Shown: one piece after another, positions 14,550-22,152 of the stretch | Layout: each line of letters opens with the position of its first letter | How positions within the stretch are numbered: position 1 is the first letter of the stretch | NCBI GenBank assembly: GCA_000720845.1 | Contig: JODU01000044.1 | Coordinates: forward strand, 1-24,390 | DNA: 24,390 bases | DNA from: Kitasatospora aureofaciens | GTDB lineage: Bacteria > Actinomycetota > Actinomycetes > Streptomycetales > Streptomycetaceae | Direction of reading: 5' to 3' | Notes under the pieces: generated by a model | Seen by the model: only the letters and a program-made list of their open reading frames with translations | Told to the model about the DNA's origin: nothing | The model's database searches: none | Position numbers and translations under genes: made by a program

Positions 14550-15737
14550 CGACTCAGACACCGTCTGCTCGCCGTGGCCGCGGCCGCAGGCCTGACCGGC
14601 GCCCTGCTCACGTTCGGCGCCGCACCGCCCGCGGACGCCGCGGTGCCCGCCACCATCCCCCTGAAGATCACCAACAACTCCAGCCGCGGCGACGCCGTCC
14701 ACATCTACAACCTGGGCACCTCGCTGACCACCGGTCAGCAGGGCTGGGCGGACGAGAACGGCACCTTCCACGCCTGGCCCGCCGGTGGCAATCCCCCCAC
14801 CCCCGCACCGGACGCGTCCATCCCCGGACCGGCCGCGGGCCAGACCAAGACCATCCGGATCCCGAAGCTGTCGGGACGCATCTACTTCTCCTACGGCCAG
14901 AAGCTGGACTTCCGGCTGACCACCGGCGGCCTGGTCCAGCCCGCTGTCCAGAACCCGAGCGACCCCAACCGCAACATCCTCTTCAACTGGTCCGAGTACA
15001 CGCTCAACGACGGCGGGCTGTGGCTGAACAGCACCCAGGTCGACATGTTCTCCGCGCCCTACACGGTCGGCGTGCAGCGCGCCGACGGCGGCGTGGTCAG
15101 CGCCGGGCAGCTCAAGGCCGGCGGCTACCGCGGGGTGTTCGACGCGCTGCGGGCCCAGCCGGGCTGGGGCGGGCTGGTCCAGACCCGGCCCGACGGCACC
15201 GTACTGCGGGCGCTGGCGCCGCTGTACGGAGTGGAGACGGGGGCGCTGCCCGCGTCGGTCATGGACGACTACATCAACCGGGTCTGGCAGAAGTACACGA
15301 CGACCACGCTCACCGTCACGCCCTTCGGGGACCAGCCGGACACCAAGTACTTCGGGCGTGTCTCGGGCAACGTCATGAACTTCACCAACACCTCCGGCGC
15401 GGTCGTCACCAGCTTCCAGAAGCCCGATGCCTCCAGCGTCTTCGGCTGCCACCGGCTCCTGGACGCACCCAACGACCAGGTGCGCGGCCCGATCTCCCGC
15501 ACCCTGTGCGCCGGCTTCAACCGCTCGACGCTGCTGAGCAACCCCAGCCAGCCCGACCCCTCGGCGGCGGACTTCTACCGGGACTCCGTGACCAACCACT
15601 ACGCCCGGGTCATCCACGAGCGCATGGCCGACGGGAAGGCGTACGCGTTCGCCTTCGACGACGTCGGCAACCACGAGTCACTGGTGCACGACGGCAATCC
15701 GGCCGAGGCGCGGCTCACGCTCGCCCCGCTCGACTGA
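14541..15737 (+). CDS. Secreted GH64 beta-1,3-glucanase (laminaripentaose-producing type)
   Basis: The 398-residue protein has a Sec signal peptide (RLRHRLL, hydrophobic 9-28, cleavage near ADA-A34). The mature protein is a single GH64 domain. FNWSEYTL and STQVDMF place the catalytic pair at E152 and D168. Their 16-residue spacing equals that of E154 and D170 in the characterised Streptomyces matensis enzyme. GH64 enzymes release laminaripentaose from beta-1,3-glucan such as curdlan, laminarin or fungal walls. No carbohydrate-binding module (such as CBM13) follows the catalytic domain. The GTG start is set by GGAGGT and lies inside a palindromic operator. The gene converges on the beta-glucosidase operon, whose products could handle the released sugars. 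Confidence 0.93.
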   Translation: MLSRLRHRLLAVAAAAGLTGALLTFGAAPPADAAVPATIPLKITNNSSRGDAVHIYNLGTSLTTGQQGWADENGTFHAWPAGGNPPTPAPDASIPGPAAGQTKTIRIPKLSGRIYFSYGQKLDFRLTTGGLVQPAVQNPSDPNRNILFNWSEYTLNDGGLWLNSTQVDMFSAPYTVGVQRADGGVVSAGQLKAGGYRGVFDALRAQPGWGGLVQTRPDGTVLRALAPLYGVETGALPASVMDDYINRVWQKYTTTTLTVTPFGDQPDTKYFGRVSGNVMNFTNTSGAVVTSFQKPDASSVFGCHRLLDAPNDQVRGPISRTLCAGFNRSTLLSNPSQPDPSAADFYRDSVTNHYARVIHERMADGKAYAFAFDDVGNHESLVHDGNPAEARLTLAPLD

Positions 15738-15777
15738 ACCGGCGGCGGGCACGGGTCCGCCCCGGTCCCCCGCCGGT
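15738..15777. terminator. Bidirectional terminator between GH64 and GH1 genes
   Basis: ACCGGCGG immediately after the GH64 stop pairs with CCGCCGGT at 15770-15777; three more pairs follow after a one-base bulge. The genes converge here, so it can end transcripts from both sides. The rest of the gap to 15814 is GC-rich without another clear signal. Confidence 0.5.
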
Positions 15778-15814
15778 GCCGTCGGCGCGGTGGAGAACGG
15801 GGGCGGGCCCACGG

Positions 15815-17254
15815 TCAGGCGCCGGGGAGTACGCCGGTGCGGGCGACCTCGGCGTACCAGCGGGCGCTCGCCTTGGGGATGCGGGTGCCGGTCGGGTAGT
15901 CGACGTAGACGGCGCCGAAGCGCTTGCTGTAGCCGTGCGCCCACTCGAAGTTGTCCAGCAGGGACCACAGGAAGTAGCCGCGCACGTCCGCGCCGTCCAG
16001 GATGGCCTGGTGGACGGCGGCCAGGTGGCCGCGTACGTAGGCGATCCGGGCGGGGTCGTTGACCTGCCCCTCGGGGTCGGCGTAGTCGTCGAAGGCGGCA
16101 CCGTTCTCGGTGATGACCAGCGGCAGCCTCGGGAAGTCGGCGGCCAGCCGGCGCAGCAGGTCGTACAGGCCGCTCGGGTCGACGGCCCAGCCCATGGCGG
16201 TGGTGTCGCCGGGCGGCTGGTGGAAGGCGACCCGGTCGGCTCCGGGCCAGGGGCTGTGGGCACTGTTGCCGTGCCCGTCGGAGGTGTGGGTGGCGCTGCC
16301 GTCGGTCTCGGAGACGACGGTGGGCGTGTAGTAGTTCACGCCGAGGAAGTCCAGCGGCTGGTGCGCCTGGCGCAGGTCGCCGTCCTGGACGAAGGACCAG
16401 TCGGTCAGCTCGGCGGTGTCCTTGAACAGGTCCTCCGGGTAGGCGCCCTTCAGCATGGGGCCGGTGAAGACCCGGTTGGCCAGCGCGTCGATCCGGCGGA
16501 CCGCATCCGCGTCGCCCTCGCTCCCGCTGAGCGGGCGGACGTGGTGGACGTTGAGGGTGACGGACACCTGGGCGTCGGCGCGGAGGCGGTCGCGCAGCGC
16601 CTGGACGGCCAGCCCGTGCGCCAGGTTGAGGTGGTGGGCGGCGCGCAGGGCGGCAACCGGGTCGGTGCGGCCGGGGGCGTGCACGCCGGAGCCGTAGCCG
16701 AGGAAGGCGCTGCACCAGGGCTCGTTGAGGGTCGTCCAGGTCTTCACCCGGTCACCGAGGGCGTCGGCGGCGAGGGCCGCGTACTCGGCGAACCGCTCGG
16801 CCGTGGCGCGCTCCGGCCAGCCGCCGGCGTCCTCCAGCTCCTGGGGCAGGTCCCAGTGGTAGAGGGTGGCGACGGGCTGGATGCCCTTCTCCAGCAGCTC
16901 GTCCACCAGACGCCGGTAGAAGTCCAGACCCTTCTGTACGGCCGGGCCGCGTCCGGTGGGCTGGATCCGGGGCCAGGCGAGGGAGAAGCGGTAGGCGCCC
17001 AGGCCGAGTTCGGCCATCAGGGCGACGTCCTCACGCCGGCGGTGGTAGTGGTCGGTGGCGATGTCACCGGTGTCGCCGTTGCGGACCCGGCCGGGGGTGC
17101 GGGCGTAGGTGTCCCAGATGGACGGCGTGCGACCGTCCTCCGCGGCGGCCCCCTCGATCTGGTAGGAGGCGGTCGCGGAACCCCAGAGAAAGCCCTTGGG
17201 GAAGGTACGGGCGGCGTCCGGGGCGGACGCGGTCTGCTGTGCTGCGGTGACCAC
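15815..17254 (-). CDS. GH1 beta-glucosidase, cytoplasmic
   Basis: The 479-residue length is typical for bacterial GH1. FPKGFLWGSATASYQIEGA at 18-36 is the GH1 N-terminal signature, TLNEP at 175-179 gives the acid/base E178, and ITENG at 381-385 gives the nucleophile E383. FLWSLLDNFEW near the end is the aglycone-site motif. No signal peptide is present, so it cleaves imported beta-linked oligosaccharides (cellobiose or laminari-oligosaccharides) to glucose. It is the last gene of the sugar importer operon, 54 bases after the permease stop, with AAAGGA 5 bases before the GTG at 17254. In the known ceb clusters the same position holds bglC, but linkage preference cannot be read from these motifs. 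Confidence 0.93.
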   Translation of the reverse strand: MVTAAQQTASAPDAARTFPKGFLWGSATASYQIEGAAAEDGRTPSIWDTYARTPGRVRNGDTGDIATDHYHRRREDVALMAELGLGAYRFSLAWPRIQPTGRGPAVQKGLDFYRRLVDELLEKGIQPVATLYHWDLPQELEDAGGWPERATAERFAEYAALAADALGDRVKTWTTLNEPWCSAFLGYGSGVHAPGRTDPVAALRAAHHLNLAHGLAVQALRDRLRADAQVSVTLNVHHVRPLSGSEGDADAVRRIDALANRVFTGPMLKGAYPEDLFKDTAELTDWSFVQDGDLRQAHQPLDFLGVNYYTPTVVSETDGSATHTSDGHGNSAHSPWPGADRVAFHQPPGDTTAMGWAVDPSGLYDLLRRLAADFPRLPLVITENGAAFDDYADPEGQVNDPARIAYVRGHLAAVHQAILDGADVRGYFLWSLLDNFEWAHGYSKRFGAVYVDYPTGTRIPKASARWYAEVARTGVLPGA

Positions 17255-17308
17255 GTAAGTCCTTTCGGATGGGGGTGCTTGGAGCGGGCGGGGTGGCGGG
17301 GCGGCGGG

Positions 17309-18232
17309 TCAGCCCTTGACGGCTCCGGCCATGATGCCGCTGACGATCTGGCGGCCGAAGACGATGAACATCGCCAGCAGCGGCAGCGTGCCGAGCAGCG
17401 CGCCGGCCATGATGAGCGACTGGTCGCGGACGTAGCCCGCGCTGAGCTGGGTGAGCGCGACGGGGACCGTCGGATTGGTCATGTCGAGGACCACGAACGG
17501 CCAGAAGAAGTCGTTCCACGCGTGCACGAACGTGATCATGAACAGGACGGCCATCGCGGGCCGCGCGATGGGCAGCACGATGCTCCAGAAGATCCTGAGC
17601 GAGTGCGCCCCGTCCACGCGTCCGGCCTCGACGAGCTCGTCCGGCAGCGCCTCCGTCAGGTACTGCCGCATGAAGAACACGCCCACCGCGCTCACCAGCG
17701 TCGGGAAGATGACGGCGGGCAGCTGCTGCGACCAGCCCAGGTCGGCCATCATCATGAACAGCGGCACTACGGCGAGCTGCGGCGGCACCATCATGGTGCC
17801 GATCACCAGCATGAGCAGGGCGTTGCGCCCCTTGAACCGCAGCTTGGCGAAGGCGAACCCGGCCAGCGTCGCGAACAGCACCGTGGACAGGGCGATCACC
17901 CCGGCCACGATGAGGCTGTTGATCATGGCCTTGCCCATCGCCGCCTCGTCCCAGGCCCGGGCGAGGTTGCTGAACAGGTTCGGGCCGGGCAGGAACGGGG
18001 GCGGCGTCTGGCTGACCCGGGTGTTGTCGGTGGACGCGGCCACCATCGTCCAGTACAGCGGGAAGATCGACAGGATCGCCATGATGGCGAGCAGTACGTA
18101 GGCGAGGGGGCCGGCGTGGTGCTGGCGGCCGGCGCGCTGGCGCAGCAGCCGGCGGCCGCCGCGGCCGCTCGCCTTCACGGCGGGGGTCCGGGCCGGGGCG
18201 TCGGTCCGGGCCGGGAGACTTTGAGTGGTCAT
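17309..18232 (-). CDS. Sugar ABC importer permease (MalG/CebG type)
   Basis: The 307-residue carbohydrate-uptake permease has about six membrane segments, the first at 43-62 (LAYVLLAIMAILSIFPLYW). The EAA loop ELVEAGRVDGAHSLRIFW (199-216) continues to LPIARPA, and the protein ends in QIVSGIMAGAVKG, the MalG-type C-terminus that contacts the ATPase. The ATG at 18232 has a TGGAG site located within the gap after the preceding permease, 12 bases between the genes. The first 40 residues are basic and Ala/Arg-rich. With the other permease it forms the channel. Confidence 0.92.
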   Translation of the reverse strand: MTTQSLPARTDAPARTPAVKASGRGGRRLLRQRAGRQHHAGPLAYVLLAIMAILSIFPLYWTMVAASTDNTRVSQTPPPFLPGPNLFSNLARAWDEAAMGKAMINSLIVAGVIALSTVLFATLAGFAFAKLRFKGRNALLMLVIGTMMVPPQLAVVPLFMMMADLGWSQQLPAVIFPTLVSAVGVFFMRQYLTEALPDELVEAGRVDGAHSLRIFWSIVLPIARPAMAVLFMITFVHAWNDFFWPFVVLDMTNPTVPVALTQLSAGYVRDQSLIMAGALLGTLPLLAMFIVFGRQIVSGIMAGAVKG

Positions 18233-18244
18233 GGCGACTCCAGG

Positions 18245-19240
18245 TCAGGACGTGCGGGAGCGCAGGCGCTTGATGACGCGCTGCACGACGAAGACGAGGA
18301 CCAGCAGCATGAACATCGCCCAGGCGACGGTCGCCGAGCGGCCCATCTGGTAGTTCTTCCAGCCCTCCTCGTACAGCAGCAGGCCCAGCGTCTGGTACTG
18401 GTTGTCCGCGCCGCCGGTGACCCCGTTGGGTCCCTGGCCGAAGATCAGCGGCTCACCGAAGAGCTGGGTGGCGCCGATGGTGGAGAGCACGATGGTGAAG
18501 ACGATGGTGGAGCGGATCCCGGGCACGGTGACATGGATGAACTGCTGCCACCGGGAAGCGCCGTCGAGGGAGGCCGCCTCGTACCGGTCGGCGGGGATGG
18601 CCTGCATCGCGGCCAGGTAGAGCAGCGCGTTGTAGCCGGTCCAGCGCCAGATGACGATGGTGGAGATCGCGATCTGGGCGGGCCACTTGTCGGCCTCCCA
18701 GTCCACCGGGTCGATCCCGACCGAGCCGAGCGCCCAGTTGATCATGCCGAAGTCGCGCTCGAAGATCATGGTGAAGACGAGGGCGGCCGCGGCCACCGAA
18801 GTGGCGTACGGCACCAGGGAGGCGACCCGGAAGAACAGCGAGGCGCGCATCCGGTAGTTGAGCAGGTGCGCCATGCCGAGCGCCATCATCAACTGCGGCA
18901 CCGTGGAGATGACGCCGATGGTGATCGTGTTCTGCGTCGCGTTCCAGAACCGTGAGTCGCCCCACAATTCCACGTAGTTGTCGAACGCCACCCACTCCAT
19001 GACATCGAGGGTGGCCAGCTCCACGTCGTGCAGGGAGATCCACGAGGTGTAGATCAGCGGGTAGAAGCTGAACGCGGCGAAGATGATGAAGAAGGGCGCG
19101 ACGAACGCGTACGGGGCGCCCTTGATGTCGAGCCGGTGCCAGAGCGCGCCGCGCCGCCGGGCGGTGCTCTCGCCGCCCGCCGGTGGGGTCGGACGCGGAG
19201 GCTCGTCCCCGGTCAGGGCCTTGGTGGTGGAGGTGGCCAC
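18245..19240 (-). CDS. Sugar ABC importer permease (MalF/CebF type)
   Basis: The 331-residue permease has six predicted membrane segments. The first starts at about 43 (PYAFVAPFFIIFAAFSFYPL), and the EAA loop is EAASLDGASRWQQFIHVTVP at 221-240. I chose GTG at 19240, because AGGAAGGA lies 6 bases upstream and longer frames have no homology. It follows the binding-protein gene across a 104-base gap that contains a strong nested hairpin, so it is likely made in smaller amounts than the binding protein. No ATPase gene is present in the operon. Confidence 0.92.
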   Translation of the reverse strand: MATSTTKALTGDEPPRPTPPAGGESTARRRGALWHRLDIKGAPYAFVAPFFIIFAAFSFYPLIYTSWISLHDVELATLDVMEWVAFDNYVELWGDSRFWNATQNTITIGVISTVPQLMMALGMAHLLNYRMRASLFFRVASLVPYATSVAAAALVFTMIFERDFGMINWALGSVGIDPVDWEADKWPAQIAISTIVIWRWTGYNALLYLAAMQAIPADRYEAASLDGASRWQQFIHVTVPGIRSTIVFTIVLSTIGATQLFGEPLIFGQGPNGVTGGADNQYQTLGLLLYEEGWKNYQMGRSATVAWAMFMLLVLVFVVQRVIKRLRSRTS

Positions 19241-19278
19241 CGGTCTTCCTTCCTGAGAGCGGATGTGTGAGCCGGGCG

Positions 19279-19324
19279 CCGGGCCCGCCGGCCAGGACCT
19301 GGTCCTGGACGCGGGCGGGCCCGG
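19279..19324 (-). promoter_or_regulatory. Nested hairpin between binding-protein and permease genes
   Basis: An outer 10-bp stem (CCGGGCCCGC at 19279-19288 with its complement at 19315-19324) encloses a perfect 17-bp dyad CCAGGACC-T-GGTCCTGG at 19292-19308. It begins 21 bases after the binding-protein stop. By analogy with malE-malF intercistronic hairpins it may stabilise the upstream mRNA or end part of the transcripts. Function is inferred from placement. Confidence 0.65.
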
Positions 19325-19344
19325 TCGGCCTCGGGAGCGGAGAG

Positions 19345-20655
19345 TCAGCCGACCGCCTTCTCGATGCGCTCCCCGGTGGTCCTCCACGCCTCGTCACGCT
19401 TGGCGTCGCCCTGCTCGATCAGGGCCAGGCCCTGGGAGAAGGTGTCCTTGATCGTGCCGTCCTTGCGGCCGAGGACCTGCTTGTCCGGGATCTCCTGGGC
19501 GGCGGCGCCGAAGATCTGGCCGATCGGGGCGCCGCTGAAGTACTCGGACTTGGCGTTCTTCACCTCGGGGCTGTCCAGCGCCTCGCGCGAGGAGGGGATG
19601 TTGCCGATCTCCTTGAAGATGTGGGCCTGCTGCTCGGGCGCGGTGAGCCAGGCGACGAGCTTCTTGGCCTCCTCCTTCACCGGGCTCTGCTCGACCACGC
19701 CGAGGAAGGAACCGCCCCAGTTCGCGCCCTTGGGCGCCTTGGCCACGTCCCACTTGCCCTTGTTCGCGTCGCCGGCCTTCTCGCTGATGTGGCTGAGCAT
19801 CCACGCCGGGCACACGGCGGTGGCGAAGGTGCCGTTGGCCAGGCCCGGGTCCCAACCCGGCTGGAACTGGCGGAGCTTGGCGGTCAGGCCGTCCTCGGCC
19901 GCGTCGGCGGAGAGGTTCCACGCCTCCTTGACGGCCGGGTTGCTGTCGTAGATCAGCTCGCCCTTGTCGTCGTAGTACTGCTCGGGGTAGCCGTAGACCA
20001 TGGCGTTGAACAGGCCGCTGGCCGCGTCCATGTAGGCCACGTCGCCGCCCTTGTAGCCCTTCTTGAAGGTGCGGCCGACCTCGACGTACTTGTTCCAGTC
20101 GCCCTCCCAGAGCTTGGCGACCTCCTCGCGGTCGGTGGGCAGGCCGGCCTTCTCGAAGTAGTCCTTGCGGTAGCAGACGGCCATCGGGCCGATGTCGGTG
20201 CCCAGGCCCAGCACCTTGCCGTCCTCGGTGCTGATCTGGGACTCCTTCCACGGCAGGAAGTGGTCGGTGCCCGAGACCTTGGAGAAGTCCACGAACTTGT
20301 CCGCCTGGGTCTCGGTGATCTCCTTGGCCCGGCCGATCTCGATGCCCTGGATGTCCTTCAGGCCCTTGCCCGCGGCGAGCCTGGTCTGCAGGGCGGTGTA
20401 GTACGTCTGCTCGTCACCGGCTATCTCGGCCTTGATGTCGACGTCGGGGTTCTCCTTCTCGTACTGCTCGAGAAGGCCCGTCTCCTTGATGCCCATCACC
20501 CCGTACATGCCCATGGTGATGGTGACCTTGCCGTCCTTCTTGCCACCGCCGGTGGCCGAGTCGTCGCTGCCGCCGCAGCCGACGACGAGCGCCAGTGCGC
20601 CGACGGCCGCGGCCGTCGCCACCGCCCTTCTGCGCAACGAACCGAGAGTGCCCAT
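19345..20655 (-). CDS. CebE-like sugar-binding lipoprotein, family 1 extracellular SBP
   Basis: The 436-residue protein has a basic N-terminus, a hydrophobic core and a lipobox VVGC with C27, then a Gly/Ser/Asp linker. It belongs to the SBP_bac_1 class. Segments such as KETGLLEQYEKENPDVDI, TYYTALQTRLAAGKGLKDIQ and ETQADKFVDFS resemble my recollection of CebE-type cello-oligosaccharide binding proteins in streptomycetes; no alignment was run. The ATG at 20655 has AGGAGG 6 bases upstream, the strongest such site in the window. It heads the operon with two permeases and a GH1 enzyme, and its leader holds palindromic operators. With GH64 next door, laminari-oligosaccharides are a reasonable alternative ligand to cellobiose. 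Confidence 0.9.
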   Translation of the reverse strand: MGTLGSLRRRAVATAAAVGALALVVGCGGSDDSATGGGKKDGKVTITMGMYGVMGIKETGLLEQYEKENPDVDIKAEIAGDEQTYYTALQTRLAAGKGLKDIQGIEIGRAKEITETQADKFVDFSKVSGTDHFLPWKESQISTEDGKVLGLGTDIGPMAVCYRKDYFEKAGLPTDREEVAKLWEGDWNKYVEVGRTFKKGYKGGDVAYMDAASGLFNAMVYGYPEQYYDDKGELIYDSNPAVKEAWNLSADAAEDGLTAKLRQFQPGWDPGLANGTFATAVCPAWMLSHISEKAGDANKGKWDVAKAPKGANWGGSFLGVVEQSPVKEEAKKLVAWLTAPEQQAHIFKEIGNIPSSREALDSPEVKNAKSEYFSGAPIGQIFGAAAQEIPDKQVLGRKDGTIKDTFSQGLALIEQGDAKRDEAWRTTGERIEKAVG

Positions 20656-20701
20656 GGATCTCCTCCTAGCGACGGCGCTGACACATCGGAGTGACGAGTT
20701 C

Positions 20702-20741
20702 TGCGATGACTACTGCGATGGCTACAGCGGCTACAGCGATG
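20702..20741. repeat. Short imperfect 12-bp repeat in the leader of the sugar operon
   Basis: TGCGATGACTAC, TGCGATGGCTAC, AGCGGCTAC and AGCGATGA follow one another directly (12+12+9+8 bases). The stretch is less GC-rich than its surroundings. It lies between the operators and the ribosome-binding site of the binding-protein gene; no function is evident. Confidence 0.6.
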
Positions 20742-20765
20742 AAAGACAGCGGCTCGAACACGGGT

Positions 20766-20799
20766 TGGGAACGTGCCCAATTCGGTGGGCACGTTCCCA
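20766..20799. promoter_or_regulatory. Inverted pair of LacI-type operators
   Basis: TGGGAACGTGCCCA (20766-20779) and its exact reverse complement TGGGCACGTTCCCA (20786-20799) are separated by six bases. Each 14-mer is itself a near-palindrome with a central CG and TGGG/CCCA ends, the form of LacI-family boxes, and matches the CebR box at 11 of 14 positions. The centres are 20 bases apart, about two helical turns. The pair lies in the 337-base gap between the divergent sugar operon and lacI-type gene. If transcribed, it would fold into a 14-bp hairpin. Confidence 0.8.
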
Positions 20800-20818
20800 C
20801 CGGCGCATCGAAGACTCG

Positions 20819-20841
20819 TGGGAACGGGCCCTGTCTGTCAA
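20819..20841 (-). promoter_or_regulatory. Probable sugar-operon promoter with a third operator
   Basis: On the minus strand, a consensus TTGACA reads from 20841 to 20836. The next bases contain, on the plus strand, TGGGAACGGGCCCT at 20819-20832, which matches the first operator of the neighbouring pair at 12 of 14 positions. It therefore lies between the -35 and the expected -10. The -10 itself is weak (GAGTCT with an 18-base spacer), so the promoter call is tentative. The implied leader is roughly 150 bases. Confidence 0.5.
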
Positions 20842-20992
20842 TAACTTGAAAGCAACTTGTCCGCAACCGCCCCTGCGCCGTGTTCGCCTCCCGGAGACCG
20901 GGGGGTGCTCCGCCGACCGCGGTGTCTGCAAGAATTGCCGCAGGTCACCTCCGCGGCAGGCAGTGCCGCCGCGGCCGCCGAGGGGGGAGTAC

Positions 20993-22006
20993 ATGACCGG
21001 CAACCGCCGTCCCACGATCAAAACGGTCGCCGCCCGCGCCGGCGTGGGCCGCACCACGGTCTCCCGCGTCGTCAACGGCTCGGAGCTGGTCAGTGCGGAC
21101 GCCCGGGCGAGGGTGCTTGCGGCGATCAAGGAACTCAACTACGTTCCCAACTCGGTCGCCCGCGGCCTGGTGACCAACCGCACCAACGCGGTGGCCCTGG
21201 TGATCCCGGAGTCGGAGAGCCGACTCGGCTCGGAGCCGTTCTTCGCCGCGCTCATCCGCGGGGTCAGCGGCGCCCTGGCCGAGAGCCGCACCCAGTTGCA
21301 GCTGATGCTGGTGCGCGACCAGGCCGAGCGGGACCAGTTGACCGAGTCGGTCGCGACCCGCCGGGTGGACGGCGTGCTGCTGGTCTCCGTGCACTCCGAG
21401 GACCGGCTGCCGGGCATGCTCGAGGAGATGGGCCTGCCCACCGTGCTCGCCGGCCGCCGCGACGCGGGCGAGCGGCTGAGCTACGTCAACTCCGACAACG
21501 CCGGCGGGGCGGCCGCCGCGGTGCGGCACCTGCTGGGCGGCGGACGGCGCCGGGTCGCCACCATCACCGGACCACTCGACATGGACGTCGGCCGCAGCAG
21601 GCTCGCCGGCTGGCGCGCCGCGCACCGGGAGGCCGGCCTGCCCGCCCCGGAACGGCTTGTCGAGGCGGGTGACTTCACCGAGGAGGGCGGCGCGAGGGCC
21701 ATGCGTTTGCTTCTTGAACGCGCCCCCGACCTGGACGCCGTCTTCGCCGCGTCCGACCTCATGGCGGTCGGTGCCCTGGCCGAACTGCGCCGGCAGAAGC
21801 GGCAGGTGCCGGGTGATGTGGCCGTCGTCGGTTTCGAGGACTCCGTCCTGGCCCGCCACACCAACCCGCCGCTGACGACGGTGCGTCAGCCGGTGGAGGA
21901 ACTGGGCCGGACCATGGCCCGCATCCTCACCGACATCACCCAGCACGGCGCGCCCCGGCAGCAGCTGACGCTGCCGACGGAGCTGGTGGTGCGCGAGTCG
22001 TCGTAG
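20993..22006 (+). CDS. LacI-family transcriptional regulator of the glucan operon
   Basis: The 337-residue protein has an N-terminal HTH (TIKTVAARAGVGRTTVSRVV, 8-27) and a hinge helix (NSVARGL, 53-59) that inserts in the minor groove at a central CG. A periplasmic-binding-protein-like effector domain follows, with VDGVLLV, FAASDLMAVGAL and VVGFEDSVLARHTNPPLTTV, all typical. The ATG at 20993 follows AGGGGGGAG with a short 3-base spacing. It is divergent from the sugar importer operon and most likely represses it until an oligosaccharide or glucose-type inducer binds, as CebR does with cellobiose. Whether it also controls the GH64 gene is uncertain, because the GH64 palindrome differs from the local operators. 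Confidence 0.92.
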   Translation: MTGNRRPTIKTVAARAGVGRTTVSRVVNGSELVSADARARVLAAIKELNYVPNSVARGLVTNRTNAVALVIPESESRLGSEPFFAALIRGVSGALAESRTQLQLMLVRDQAERDQLTESVATRRVDGVLLVSVHSEDRLPGMLEEMGLPTVLAGRRDAGERLSYVNSDNAGGAAAAVRHLLGGGRRRVATITGPLDMDVGRSRLAGWRAAHREAGLPAPERLVEAGDFTEEGGARAMRLLLERAPDLDAVFAASDLMAVGALAELRRQKRQVPGDVAVVGFEDSVLARHTNPPLTTVRQPVEELGRTMARILTDITQHGAPRQQLTLPTELVVRESS

Positions 22007-22044
22007 GCGCGGCCCCTCCTCGCGGGGACCGCCCGCCCCCGCGC

Positions 22045-22149
22045 CTGTCCCGGTGCGCGGCTCGCCGGCTTCGAGGCGGCTCCGCGCCCGCCGCCGGGGA
22101 GGCTCACCGCCGGGCCGCCTCTTCGAGCACCGGCCGGGCACCGGGACAG
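22045..22149. terminator. Large inverted-repeat region between convergent genes
   Basis: CTGTCCCGGTGC at 22045-22056 has a perfect complement at 22138-22149. Inside it, GAGGCGGC (22073-22080) pairs with GCCGCCTC (22114-22121). The whole 105-base segment can form one long branched hairpin between the LacI stop at 22006 and the oxidoreductase stop at 22153. A bidirectional terminator is the simplest reading. Confidence 0.55.
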
Positions 22150-22152
22150 ATT

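Noticed and set aside
14108..18955. A 1615-codon open frame on the plus strand
   Set aside because: It runs across the Nudix and GH64 genes and antisense to GH1 and both permeases. It is low-complexity Gly/Arg/Val-rich and exists only because high-GC DNA lacks stop codons in this frame.
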